Shown: positions 8,735 through 17,183 of the stretch, one piece after another
Position numbering within the stretch: the stretch's first letter is position 1
How the letters are laid out: the number at the start of each line of letters is the position of its first letter
NCBI GenBank assembly: GCA_963676385.2
Contig: CAXXMM010000010.1
Coordinates: 75,552 to 139,551, forward strand
Origin: UBA1422 sp963676385
GTDB lineage: Bacteria > Bacillota > Clostridia > Peptostreptococcales > Anaerovoracaceae
Reading direction: 5' to 3'
DNA: 64,000 bases
Position numbers and translations under genes: made by a program
Notes under the pieces: generated by a model
The model's input: the letters and a program-made list of their open reading frames with translations, nothing else
The model's database searches: none
What the model was told of the DNA's origin: nothing

Positions 8735-9610
8735 TTATACCTTTTTTAGTAACTCTATGAGTCGTTCCAATTCTTCTCTGCTGTAATACTCGATTTCTAT
8801 CTTTCCCTTTTTCCCCGTCATGTTTATTTTTACCTTTGTGCCCAGGACGTCTTTCAGTTCCCGTTCGACCTGAAGCATATTCGCATCTCGCTCTGCATGT
8901 TTATGTTTTGTGGGCGTCGTTTCATGCTTTTTCTCTGCCATTGCTTCAACTACACGAACAGATAATCCATCGCTTACAATTTTATGTGCAACCGTCATCT
9001 GATGTTTTGGATCGGAAATAGATAATAAAGCACGCCCATGACCGGTACTTAAGGACCCGTCACTAAGCATATTTTTGATTTCCTCCGGTAGTTTTAGCAA
9101 TCTCAACGCATTTGTTATATATGGCCTGCTTTTTCCAACACTTTTTGAGACTTGCTCCTGCGTAAGGCCAAAGGCGTCAATCATGCGATTTAATCCATCA
9201 GCTTCTTCAATGGGGTTTAAATCTTCCCTTTGCATATTCTCAATAATTGCAATCAGTGCATTTTCTTCTTCATTCAGTTCACGAAGCAAACAAGGTACGG
9301 TTTTTAGTCCCGCTAATCTTGCGGCGCGCCAACGTCTTTCTCCCGCCACCAGCTCATATCCTTTGTCCATGGTTCGAACAATCAGTGGTTGTATCACACC
9401 ATGGGTTTGAATGGAATCCGCCAGTTCCTGCAATTTGTCATTATTGAATACTTTTCTTGGCTGGTTTCTGTTAGGTTTAATTGCATTGATGTCAATATAG
9501 TTTATCCCGTCTTTTGTTGGCCCGGATTCCGGATTCACGGCTTCTATTTCGGTGTCAACAATCAGAGCTTCCAAACCTCTACCCAGCCCTCTGGATTTTG
9601 CACTTGCCAT
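8735..9610 (-). CDS. parB: Chromosome partitioning protein ParB (Spo0J)
   Basis: This 291-residue DNA-binding CTPase loads at parS and organises the origin region for segregation. The N-terminal ParB domain carries RNQPRK and the GERRWRA nucleotide-binding motif, then comes a helix-turn-helix segment (GLTQEQVSKSVGKSR) and a Lys/Glu-rich dimerisation tail. It overlaps the parA stop by one base (TAATG), and two parS sites flank the pair at 8703 and 10480. An internal Lys/His-rich linker at about residues 222-237 is variable in the family. Confidence 0.96.
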   Translation of the reverse strand: MASAKSRGLGRGLEALIVDTEIEAVNPESGPTKDGINYIDINAIKPNRNQPRKVFNNDKLQELADSIQTHGVIQPLIVRTMDKGYELVAGERRWRAARLAGLKTVPCLLRELNEEENALIAIIENMQREDLNPIEEADGLNRMIDAFGLTQEQVSKSVGKSRPYITNALRLLKLPEEIKNMLSDGSLSTGHGRALLSISDPKHQMTVAHKIVSDGLSVRVVEAMAEKKHETTPTKHKHAERDANMLQVERELKDVLGTKVKINMTGKKGKIEIEYYSREELERLIELLKKV

Positions 9611-10383
9611 TATCTGCCCTCCTCCAGTTCAAGAAATTCATCTGCGAATTCACGGTACGCTTCCGCCCCAGTCGATTTTGGATCATATTCTCCAATAGTC
9701 ATGCCATAGCTAGGTGCTTCAGCCAACCGTACATTCCTTGGTATCACTGTGGTATACACCTTTTCTTTAAAATATTTTTTGACTTCTTCTACCACTTGGA
9801 TGGACAGATTGGTTCGACCATCGAACATGCTGAGGATGACTCCTTGAATCGACAACTCAGGGTTTAAATTCTTTTTGACGATTTCAATGGTGCTCATTAA
9901 TTGGCTAACTCCCTCTAGGGCGTAGAATTCACATTGAATTGGAACCAACACAGAATCCACCGCAGTAAGAGAATTAATTGTCAACAACCCCAAAGATGGC
10001 GGACAGTCGATAAAAATATAGTCGTAATCCTCTCGAATGTTCTCAATCGCCTTTTTCAAAATCTTTTCCCGACCTACAATTTGTACCAACTCAATCTCCG
10101 CTCCTGCCAACTGAGCATTGGCGGGTATGATGTCCATGTTTTCAACCGACGTCCGCATTATAGTATCTCGGGTGTTAATATTTTCTTCTGTTAACAGCTC
10201 ATAAGTAGAATGAGCTAAATCTTTCTTTGAAATGCCAAGGCCACTTGTTGTGTTCCCTTGAGGATCAATGTCAATGACTAAGACTTTCTTTCCCTTCTGC
10301 GCCAAACATGCGGCAAGGTTGATATTTGTGGTTGTTTTGCCCACACCACCTTTTTGATTAAAAATCGCAATTGCTTTACCCAA
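9610..10383 (-). CDS. parA: Chromosome partitioning ATPase ParA (Soj)
   Basis: This deviant Walker ATPase works with ParB in origin segregation and, in Bacillus, modulates DnaA. The 257-residue protein begins with the KGGVGKTT Walker A motif (signature lysine present) and contains DIDPQGN (Walker A') and FIDCPPS. The length is typical for chromosomal Soj. It is the promoter-proximal gene of parA-parB. The upstream 174-bp gap to rsmG holds a parS site, and I see no other gene in it. Confidence 0.96.
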   Translation of the reverse strand: MGKAIAIFNQKGGVGKTTTNINLAACLAQKGKKVLVIDIDPQGNTTSGLGISKKDLAHSTYELLTEENINTRDTIMRTSVENMDIIPANAQLAGAEIELVQIVGREKILKKAIENIREDYDYIFIDCPPSLGLLTINSLTAVDSVLVPIQCEFYALEGVSQLMSTIEIVKKNLNPELSIQGVILSMFDGRTNLSIQVVEEVKKYFKEKVYTTVIPRNVRLAEAPSYGMTIGEYDPKSTGAEAYREFADEFLELEEGR

Positions 10384-10475
10384 ATTCGTGCCTCCTTCAT
10401 ATATGTTCTCTTTGCATTTGATTATATATGATTCCCATAAAATATACTATACGTTTGAAAAAAATATAAAGAAAA

Positions 10476-10499
10476 AGAATGTTTCACGTGAAACATTCT
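10476..10499. promoter_or_regulatory. parS site upstream of parA
   Basis: TGTTTCACGTGAAACA (10480-10495) is a perfect 16-bp parS palindrome embedded in a 24-bp perfect dyad (10476-10499). It lies between rsmG and parA, about 95 bp before the parA start, so ParB bound here could also affect parAB transcription. Confidence 0.93.
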
Positions 10500-10557
10500 A
10501 ACGCAAAAGCCGCTACCGCCACTGCCATAATACCCCAACACATGCGCCCATTACAAA

Positions 10558-11274
10558 TTATTTTATAGGGGCCTTTCCAGGTGTGCCGGCTTTACGAGGA
10601 TAATAAGGAGAAGTGGTTGAAACCTTACGGATATATATCATTGTATGCTCCGTGGAATATTCTTTCGGTCTTGGCATTTCAGCTCGGTCCAGAATACCTC
10701 CCAACAATTTTATTGCCTTTTGTGCATTGGCGACTTCGCCATTGCAATCCCCGCCTTTGTATGCAACAAAGGTTCCGCCCACTTTAACAAAGGGAAGACA
10801 CAATTCAGATAAAGTACTCAGATTTGCCACCGCCCTGGAAACACATAAATCAAATTGCTCTCGATACAGTGCCTCTTTTCCCAAGTCTTCCGCCCTTCCG
10901 TGTACAACTTGAATATTTGTAATGCCAAGCGCCTCCGCTACTTCATCGACAATTTTCAGTCGCTTCTGAAGAGAATCCAACAGCACAAATTGTTTCTGCG
11001 GAAACAGTATTGCCAAAGGAATGCCGGGAAAACCACCGCCGGTTCCAACATCAATGATCCGATTACTTTGCACAAATTCTTTTGAGTTAATGCAAAGTAA
11101 AGAATCCACATAGTGCTTATGAATAAAGTCATCAGGGTTGGTAATTGATGTCATATTTACCTTATTGTTCCATATAAGAATGTTTTCCCGATATCCTAAA
11201 AATTTGGGGATTGCCAGATTTATTTCTGCCTGGGAAAAGCCCATGTCATGGAGGAATGCCTCAAACTGTTTCAT
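10558..11274 (-). CDS. rsmG: 16S rRNA (guanine527-N7)-methyltransferase
   Basis: The 238-residue SAM-dependent methyltransferase modifies G527 of 16S rRNA. The SAM-binding loop DVGTGGGFPGIP is intact, as is the LLDSLQKR segment after it. The start overlaps the mnmG stop by four bases (ATGA), the usual rsmG-mnmG coupling near origins of Firmicutes. Confidence 0.95.
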   Translation of the reverse strand: MKQFEAFLHDMGFSQAEINLAIPKFLGYRENILIWNNKVNMTSITNPDDFIHKHYVDSLLCINSKEFVQSNRIIDVGTGGGFPGIPLAILFPQKQFVLLDSLQKRLKIVDEVAEALGITNIQVVHGRAEDLGKEALYREQFDLCVSRAVANLSTLSELCLPFVKVGGTFVAYKGGDCNGEVANAQKAIKLLGGILDRAEMPRPKEYSTEHTMIYIRKVSTTSPYYPRKAGTPGKAPIK

Positions 11275-13160
11275 GCCTCTTCCCCCCGCCTCTGCTTTTC
11301 CAGATAAATCATCAATACGTTAATGTCAGCCGGAGATACGCCGGAAATTCTCGAGGCCTGCCCTAAGGACAAAGGTTTCACCTTTGCCAACTTCTGTTTT
11401 GCCTCCAACCTTAACCCATCAATACCATCATAGTCTATATTCTCATCCAAAACCTTAGATTCCAACTTCTTAAACCTTGAAATTTGAACAAGTTGTTTGT
11501 CAATATACCCTTGGTACTTTATCTGCACCTCCAGTTGAGCGGTGGTATGCTCGGGTAATTCCGGTCGTTTTGGATCCAATTGGGCAATGTTATTGTATGT
11601 CAGCCCCGGACGTCGAAGCAATTCTTCCAAAGAAACCTTATTGGCAAGGGGCGGGTTATCTAATGTTTCTAATATTGGATTCGCAACCGATGGCAAAACC
11701 CAAGTCGTTGCTAACCGCTTTCGTTCTTCCTCCACCTGTTTCATTTTCAATAGAAGCCGATCAAATCGTTCTTTTGTGGCCAATCCAATTTTGTAAGATT
11801 TTTCGGTCAGCCGAATATCTGCGTTGTCTTGCCGCAAAAGCAATCTGTATTCTGCACGGGAAGTCATAATTCGATAAGGTTCATTGGTTCCCTTCGTAAT
11901 CAAATCATCCAACAAAACCCCAATGTAAGCTTCACTGCGATCTAGAATAAATGGCGGTTTCCCATCAATTTTTAAGGCGGCATTGATTCCTGCCATCAGC
12001 CCTTGAGCGGCCGCTTCTTCATATCCGGAGCTCCCGTTGAATTGCCCTGCGCAAAACAAATTTTCAACAGTTCTGTTTTCCAACGTTAGCTTTAAATTTA
12101 AAGGATCAATGCAGTCATATTCTATTGCATAGGCAGGTCTTACAATCTTTAAATTCTCCAGTCCGGCAATAGATTGATAAAAAATCTGCTGAATATCTTC
12201 CGGCATACTGGTGGACATGCCCTGCACATACATTTCATCTGTGTCTTCCCCTTCTGGCTCAATAAAAAGTTGGTGCCGTTTTTTGTCGGAAAACCGATTT
12301 ACCTTATCTTCTATAGAGGGGCAATAACGAGGTCCGACGCCTTCAATTAATCCGCCATATAACGCTGATTTTTCAAGGTTATCCATGATTATTTTGTGAG
12401 TAGATTCATTGGTATAAGTCAGCCAACAGGAAACCTGGTCTTTTTCCAATTTATCATTCATAAAAGAAAACGGCGTAATCACCACGTCCCCTTTTTGCTC
12501 TTCCATTTTTGTATAGTCCAAAGAAGATCCTAAACATCTGGCCGGCGTCCCGGTTTTAAAGCGGCGAAGAGGAAGCCCTAGCTTCATTAGACTATCCGAC
12601 AGGGCCACAGAAGCAGAGAGTCCGTTTGGTCCACCTTCATAGGTACTGTTTCCCACAAATACCTTTCCTCGCAAATACGTGCCTGTTGCCAAAATCACTG
12701 TTTTTGTCTCATATTGGCTGTTGGTTCTGGTTTGAATGCCACAAATCTTGCCATCCTTTACCATCAAGTCCGTAACTTCTCCCTGTTTTAGGTCCAAATT
12801 AGGCTCCGATTCCAAAGTTTTTTTCATTTCCGTATGGTATTTATGCTTGTCAGCCTGGGCCCTTAGGGAATGTACCGCCGGACCTTTAGCTGTGTTCAAA
12901 ACCTTGCTCTGCAAAAAAGACTTATCAATGTTTCGGCCCATTTCTCCCCCAAGGGCATCTATTTCCCGAACCAGTTGTCCCTTCCCGGTTCCGCCAATGG
13001 AAGGATTACAGGGCATCATGGCAATGGATTCCAAATTTAACGCAATCATCAATGTCTTTTTTCCAAGACGCGCCGAAGCAAGGGCAGCCTCACAACCTGC
13101 ATGGCCGGCACCTACAACAATCACATCGTATTTTCCCATTTTATTTGTGTTGCTATTCAT
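11271..13160 (-). CDS. mnmG: tRNA uridine-5-carboxymethylaminomethyl modification enzyme MnmG (GidA)
   Basis: This FAD-dependent partner of MnmE installs cmnm5U at tRNA wobble position 34. It has 629 residues, with the FAD dinucleotide-binding motif GAGHAG at 17-22 and the conserved MMPCNPSIGG segment. The C-terminus has the usual arginine-rich end. The start at 13160 has an AGGA sequence upstream, whereas a later ATG (MGKYD) has none. It follows mnmE after three bases, as expected for partners. Confidence 0.96.
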   Translation of the reverse strand: MNSNTNKMGKYDVIVVGAGHAGCEAALASARLGKKTLMIALNLESIAMMPCNPSIGGTGKGQLVREIDALGGEMGRNIDKSFLQSKVLNTAKGPAVHSLRAQADKHKYHTEMKKTLESEPNLDLKQGEVTDLMVKDGKICGIQTRTNSQYETKTVILATGTYLRGKVFVGNSTYEGGPNGLSASVALSDSLMKLGLPLRRFKTGTPARCLGSSLDYTKMEEQKGDVVITPFSFMNDKLEKDQVSCWLTYTNESTHKIIMDNLEKSALYGGLIEGVGPRYCPSIEDKVNRFSDKKRHQLFIEPEGEDTDEMYVQGMSTSMPEDIQQIFYQSIAGLENLKIVRPAYAIEYDCIDPLNLKLTLENRTVENLFCAGQFNGSSGYEEAAAQGLMAGINAALKIDGKPPFILDRSEAYIGVLLDDLITKGTNEPYRIMTSRAEYRLLLRQDNADIRLTEKSYKIGLATKERFDRLLLKMKQVEEERKRLATTWVLPSVANPILETLDNPPLANKVSLEELLRRPGLTYNNIAQLDPKRPELPEHTTAQLEVQIKYQGYIDKQLVQISRFKKLESKVLDENIDYDGIDGLRLEAKQKLAKVKPLSLGQASRISGVSPADINVLMIYLEKQRRGEEA

Positions 13161-13163
13161 CTG

Positions 13164-14594
13164 TTATTTTCCTAAACAAAAACGCGAAAAAACTTCGCTA
13201 ATGATATCATCGGAAACCGTTTCCCCGATAATTTCTCCAAGCAGCTCATAGCCACGGCGAACATCTACTTCTATAATTTCCAAAGGCTCCCCTAAGCGAG
13301 TCTGCTTAAGGCTCTCAGAAATTGCATTGCCTGCCGAAGCAAGCAACGTTTCATGTCTGGCATTTGATACCAGAACGCTTTCTCCCTGCGCAACTTTACC
13401 GTTATAAACCAAATTCTGAATTTCATCCTCTATCTGTTCTAAGCCTACATCCGACGTCATTGACGTTTCAATGATTTTGGCATTGGGCAAAAACTGGCGA
13501 AGTTCATCCATGGTTGATTTCATCCCCAGATCGATTTTGTTTGCCAGCAAAATTGTTGGACGCCCACCAATATGCTCAATAATATACTGATCCTCTGTGG
13601 AAAGTTCTTCGCTAATATCCAGCATCAACAAAATCAAATCTGCCTGTTGAAAAGATTGTTTGCTTCGCTCTATGCCAATTTGTTCAATGGCATTCTCAGT
13701 TTCATGAATGCCAGCCGTATCAGTAATGCATACCGGAATTCCTCTAATGTTAATGGTTTCTGAAATAGTATCTCGTGTTGTTCCGGGAATATCCGTGACA
13801 ATTGCCCGGGTCTCACCCATCAATAAATTCAGCAAAGATGATTTCCCAACATTGGGTTTCCCAATAATTGCGACCTGCAGTCCTTCTTTCAAAATTCGGC
13901 CGGTATCGGCTGAAAGCCTTAATTTATCTATCGTGCCGCCTATTTGCGATAAACTATTCGATAGCCGCTCATATAGTATTTCTTCAATGTCTTCATCGGG
14001 GTAATCAATGTTTACCGTCATCTCAACAAGGACATCTAACAAGGCTCCCCGAAGTTTCATAATCTCCTTTGAAAGTTTTCCTTCCATCTGCCCTAAGGCA
14101 ACTTCAAAGCCCTTCTCTGTTTTTGCCCGAATCATATCAATCACAGCTTCTGCCTGAGAAAGATCCAAGCGCCCATTGAGAAATGCCCTTTTTGTGAATT
14201 CACCTTCCTCTGCCAAACGTGCGCCAAACCGAAGGGTAAGGCCTAAGGTTTTTCGTAAGGAAATCACACTACCATGACAATAGATTTCTCCCACATCTTC
14301 TCTGGTGTAGGTGTTGGGTGCTTTCATGTACGCAACAAGAACTTCATCTATGACGGTCCCCGTATCCGGATCAACGATTGATCCATATCTCAACATTCTG
14401 TTTTTAAGACTCTCAGGAGCACAAATAGAATCCGTTGCTGCATGTGAGGTTGACTTGTCTCCATCATAATTTGCATGAGAAAAAGGGACAAACAATTTTG
14501 ACAGAATTTGTCCGGCAAGATCTCCGCTGATTCTTACAATGCCAATTCCCCCTTCACCATAGGCGGTAGAAATGGCAGCAATGGTTTCGTTCAT
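13164..14594 (-). CDS. mnmE: tRNA modification GTPase MnmE (TrmE)
   Basis: The 476-residue protein has the N-terminal folate-binding domain, a G domain with GKPNVGKSS (G1), DTAG (G3) and NKID (G4), and the diagnostic C-terminal Cys-Leu-Gly-Lys end. It uses methylene-THF as one-carbon donor with MnmG. The start at 14594 is chosen for its ATG with GGGAG upstream; the longer frame begins at a TTG. A terminator stands between it and jag, so it may depend on readthrough or on a weak internal promoter. Confidence 0.95.
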   Translation of the reverse strand: MNETIAAISTAYGEGGIGIVRISGDLAGQILSKLFVPFSHANYDGDKSTSHAATDSICAPESLKNRMLRYGSIVDPDTGTVIDEVLVAYMKAPNTYTREDVGEIYCHGSVISLRKTLGLTLRFGARLAEEGEFTKRAFLNGRLDLSQAEAVIDMIRAKTEKGFEVALGQMEGKLSKEIMKLRGALLDVLVEMTVNIDYPDEDIEEILYERLSNSLSQIGGTIDKLRLSADTGRILKEGLQVAIIGKPNVGKSSLLNLLMGETRAIVTDIPGTTRDTISETINIRGIPVCITDTAGIHETENAIEQIGIERSKQSFQQADLILLMLDISEELSTEDQYIIEHIGGRPTILLANKIDLGMKSTMDELRQFLPNAKIIETSMTSDVGLEQIEDEIQNLVYNGKVAQGESVLVSNARHETLLASAGNAISESLKQTRLGEPLEIIEVDVRRGYELLGEIIGETVSDDIISEVFSRFCLGK

Positions 14595-14611
14595 TTCCTT
14601 TTCTCCCAATG

Positions 14612-14641
14612 ATTAAAAAGAGCCCGTGTCAAACACGGGCT
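14612..14641 (-). terminator. Intrinsic terminator after jag
   Basis: On the minus strand AGCCCGTGT / ACACGGGCT with a three-base loop is followed by CTTTTT. It lies between the jag stop (14653) and the mnmE start (14594), splitting the operon or attenuating mnmE-mnmG-rsmG. Confidence 0.8.
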
Positions 14642-14652
14642 AATTCGTAGGT

Positions 14653-15525
14653 CTATTTCAGTTCAATGATGACCCTTCTATATGGCTCCTCTCCTTCACT
14701 TCTGGTTTTCACCTTCGGATTGTCCTGAAGCGTAGCGTGTATGACCATTCTTTCGTAGGGGTTCATAGGTTCCAATCTTACAGTTCTTCGAGTCTTAATG
14801 ACTTTTCCAGCCAATCGCTCTGCCAATTGTTCCAAAGTATTTTCTCTTTTTACTCTGTAATTTTCGGCATCCACAACAACTCTCAAATATTTTTCCTTGT
14901 CCTTGTTCACCATCAAACTGGTTAGATATTGAATGGCATCCAAGGTTTGTCCCCGCTTGCCAATGATGGTTCCTGAATCTTTTCCTTCTATGCTTAGAAA
15001 CAAGGTCTCATCATTTGCTTCAGCGGTTATGGTCAGGGTCAAGCCCATTTTTTCAGTGGTTTCCCTTAAGAAATCAAGGGCGGGATGTGATTCAACGGAA
15101 ACTAGATTTTCAGGTCTAGTAATTGCACTGACCCGTTTGTTACGTACAACCGGTGTCTCTCCATCCTTTGATTCTCTGGGTTCTGTGGCCTCTGTCGATT
15201 CACGAGGTCCTCTATTTTCTCTTGTCTCACGATACTCCCTCTTTTCGCGAGGAGCTCTTGCTTCCTGTTGATATCCTTGTTTTTGCGGCTCTACCGGCAT
15301 GGTGTCCCCGGCCTTTGACAAAGCAGGTTCTTCCTTTGCAAGGGTGCTTGCAGCACCTTTCACTGTGACACGAACTTTGGCCAGTTTTGCCCCAAGTCCT
15401 AAAAATCCTTTTGAGGGTTCTTCCAGCACGACCACATCCGCTTCTTCTCGGGAACATTTTAAATCTTTAAGTGCCAATTTGACGGCTTCTTCCACGTCTT
15501 GGCCCCATTTTTCTGAAAAATCCAT
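14653..15525 (-). CDS. khpB: RNA-binding protein KhpB (Jag/EloR)
   Basis: The 290-residue protein has the three-part Jag layout: Jag_N (residues 1-55, with KGFLGLGAK), an intermediate Pro/Glu/Arg-rich linker of about 100 residues, a KH domain with GKRGQTLDAIQ, and a C-terminal R3H domain (MNPYERMVIH). With KhpA it binds RNAs and affects cell elongation and division in streptococci. The highly charged linker with repeated Arg-Glu/Pro-Arg motifs is longer than the conserved domains need. It is adjacent to yidC, the standard arrangement. Confidence 0.93.
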   Translation of the reverse strand: MDFSEKWGQDVEEAVKLALKDLKCSREEADVVVLEEPSKGFLGLGAKLAKVRVTVKGAASTLAKEEPALSKAGDTMPVEPQKQGYQQEARAPREKREYRETRENRGPRESTEATEPRESKDGETPVVRNKRVSAITRPENLVSVESHPALDFLRETTEKMGLTLTITAEANDETLFLSIEGKDSGTIIGKRGQTLDAIQYLTSLMVNKDKEKYLRVVVDAENYRVKRENTLEQLAERLAGKVIKTRRTVRLEPMNPYERMVIHATLQDNPKVKTRSEGEEPYRRVIIELK

Positions 15526-15526
15526 G

Positions 15527-16213
15527 TTATTTTTTCCCTCCTTCTTTCAGCTTCGTTCTGTACTTTCCAAGGTACAGATTAAAGAAGATCTGAATAAATT
15601 GTCCGAAGAACCAATAGATTGAAAGACCAGCAGCATAAGATCTACTCATCATAACAATCATCAGAGGAAATACATACTTCATCATTTTCATCATGCCATC
15701 CATACCAGGCTGTGTTTGTGCCTGTTTGTTGTTGGTGGTCAGGAATGAGAAGAAAGTGGCAAGTCCCGCTAAAATTGGGAGTACCCACTTATCCGGCTGA
15801 CTCAAGTCAACAATCCACATGAAACTCTCGTGAACAGCATAAAGCATATCTGAATTCATATACAAAAGAGGCTGTCTTAACAAGGCAAATACCCCAAAGA
15901 TAATGGGCATTTGGATTAACATGGGAAGACATCCCGCTGCAGGATTAAACTTTTCTTCTTTATAAAATTCCGACATTTTAATGTTCAGCATTTGTTTGTC
16001 ATTGGCATACTTTTGCTGAATTGCTTTCATTTTTGGTGAAAGCTGGCTCATTTTAGCCGTGGATCGAATTTGTTTGGCATAAAGGGGAAAGAGACACAAC
16101 TTCACCAGCAAGGTGAAAATTACGATTGCTACGCCATAATTTCCAACCAGGCCATAGATAAAGCTAAGTATCCATCCGATTGGCTGTGCGATAGCACCAA
16201 TAATAGCATTCAT
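15527..16213 (-). CDS. yidC: Membrane protein insertase YidC (short Gram-positive type)
   Basis: The 228-residue integral membrane protein is of the Oxa1/SpoIIIJ type. It has five predicted transmembrane segments and the positively charged groove residue Arg50 in AKQIRSTAK, followed by a cytoplasmic hairpin. It inserts membrane proteins with or without SecYEG. There is no lipobox at the N-terminus, unlike Bacillus SpoIIIJ. Position between yidD and jag is canonical. Confidence 0.94.
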   Translation of the reverse strand: MNAIIGAIAQPIGWILSFIYGLVGNYGVAIVIFTLLVKLCLFPLYAKQIRSTAKMSQLSPKMKAIQQKYANDKQMLNIKMSEFYKEEKFNPAAGCLPMLIQMPIIFGVFALLRQPLLYMNSDMLYAVHESFMWIVDLSQPDKWVLPILAGLATFFSFLTTNNKQAQTQPGMDGMMKMMKYVFPLMIVMMSRSYAAGLSIYWFFGQFIQIFFNLYLGKYRTKLKEGGKK

Positions 16214-16242
16214 GAAATTCCTCCGATTTCACAACTCTCAGA

Positions 16243-16452
16243 TTACTTCAACGGGTCGTATCCGCCTGGATTCCAGGGATGACATCTGAGAATTCGTCTG
16301 ATTCCTAAATAACTACCCTTAAAAAACCCATACTTTTCCAATGCTTGGATAAAGTAGGAGGAGCAGGTAGGGTAGAACCTGCATGTGGGCGGGAACAAAG
16401 GAGAAATGAATTTCTGATACCCTCTGATAATGATAATCATAACGGTTTTCAT
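16243..16452 (-). CDS. yidD: Membrane protein insertion efficiency factor YidD
   Basis: This 69-residue protein has the characteristic YQKFISPLFPP and CRFYPTCSSY cysteine-containing motifs and the HPWNPGGYDP end. It assists YidC-dependent insertion at the inner membrane. Its start overlaps the rnpA stop by four bases. Confidence 0.95.
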   Translation of the reverse strand: MKTVMIIIIRGYQKFISPLFPPTCRFYPTCSSYFIQALEKYGFFKGSYLGIRRILRCHPWNPGGYDPLK

Positions 16453-16778
16453 ATCTTCACCTTTTTGACGGCGGCTTCAATAGATTTTTTCACATCCGCA
16501 CATTTCCTGTTTCGTATGGTATTCCTGGCGATAAAAATAAAGTCGTATCCGGCAGGTAATTGCACCTGACTGGTTCTTACACTTTCTTTCATCAGCCTCC
16601 GCGCCCGGTTTCTTTCAACACTGTTGCCGACTTTTTTACTTGCCAAAAATGCGGTTCTGCAATATGGCAAATCATTTTTCCGATAAAACAGCACAATATA
16701 GCGCTCTCCCATCGGTTTTCCTTTGTTGTAGATTGCGGAAAAATCACTTCGTTTCCGCAAAACATTTTGCTTCAGCAT
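16449..16778 (-). CDS. rnpA: Ribonuclease P protein component
   Basis: The 109-residue protein binds the RNase P RNA and aids 5' maturation of tRNA. The RNR signature is visible as VERNRARRLMKE, along with a basic N-terminus (LRKRSDF). The start at 16778 is selected because AAGGA precedes this ATG; an upstream in-frame GTG would overlap the ribosome-binding site. It is 14 bp after rpmH. Confidence 0.95.
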   Translation of the reverse strand: MLKQNVLRKRSDFSAIYNKGKPMGERYIVLFYRKNDLPYCRTAFLASKKVGNSVERNRARRLMKESVRTSQVQLPAGYDFIFIARNTIRNRKCADVKKSIEAAVKKVKI

Positions 16779-16792
16779 CACTGCTTCCTTCA

Positions 16793-16927
16793 CTAGGCCG
16801 TCAGGGACTTTCTCCCGCGCAGTCTTCTTCTTTTCAAAACGTTTCTACCATTTTTGGTTGCCATTCTTTTTCTAAAGCCATGTTCAACTTTTCTCTGTCG
16901 TTTTTTTGGCTGATAGGTCTGTTTCAT
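16793..16927 (-). CDS. rpmH: 50S ribosomal protein L34
   Basis: A 44-residue, very basic protein reads MKQTYQPKKRQR at its start and RLRGRKSLTA at its end, the classic L34 sequence. It is preceded by AAGGAGGTG. It ends with UAG, which matters because UAG is also read as pyrrolysine in this organism. It is the first gene of the rpmH-rnpA-yidD-yidC-jag operon. Confidence 0.97.
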   Translation of the reverse strand: MKQTYQPKKRQRKVEHGFRKRMATKNGRNVLKRRRLRGRKSLTA

Positions 16928-16957
16928 TGTTTCACCTCCTTGCACATATGCCTTGTA

Positions 16958-16986
16958 ATTATATAGCCGAGGGCTGATGATGTCAA
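16958..16986 (-). promoter_or_regulatory. rpmH operon promoter
   Basis: On the minus strand -35 TTGACA (16986-16981), 17-bp spacer, -10 TATAAT (16963-16958): a perfect consensus vegetative promoter about 30 bp before rpmH, suited to high ribosomal-protein expression. Confidence 0.9.
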
Positions 16987-17050
16987 CGATTTTATGTTTT
17001 GGCGAGCCATGTTTTTTCTAAAGTTCTATATGTTGTGGTGTTGTGAATTC

Positions 17051-17135
17051 TGTGCACAATTTTATCCACCGCTTGTGGATAACTCTAAGTTTCGTTGGAT
17101 GAAAATAAAAAATTTTACCCCTTGTCTGTGGATAA
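17051..17135. other. DnaA-box cluster upstream of dnaA (origin sub-region 1)
   Basis: The 256-bp gap between rpmH and dnaA holds several DnaA boxes: TGTGGATAA at 17074-17082 and 17127-17135 (both reverse-complement of TTATCCACA), TTATCCACC at 17062-17070 and a TTGTGCACA-like palindrome at 17051-17059. This matches the bipartite Firmicute origin, with one cluster on each side of dnaA. Confidence 0.85.
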
Positions 17136-17150
17136 CTTTTTATGTATGAT
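17122..17150 (+). promoter_or_regulatory. dnaA promoter containing a DnaA box
   Basis: -35 TTGTCT (17122-17127), 17-bp spacer, -10 TATGAT (17145-17150), about 30 bp before the dnaA start. The DnaA box at 17127-17135 lies in the spacer, so DnaA binding would block the promoter and autoregulate the gene. Confidence 0.65.
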
Positions 17151-17183
17151 GGTTCTACAACATAGTGAAGTAGGGGAAAATAC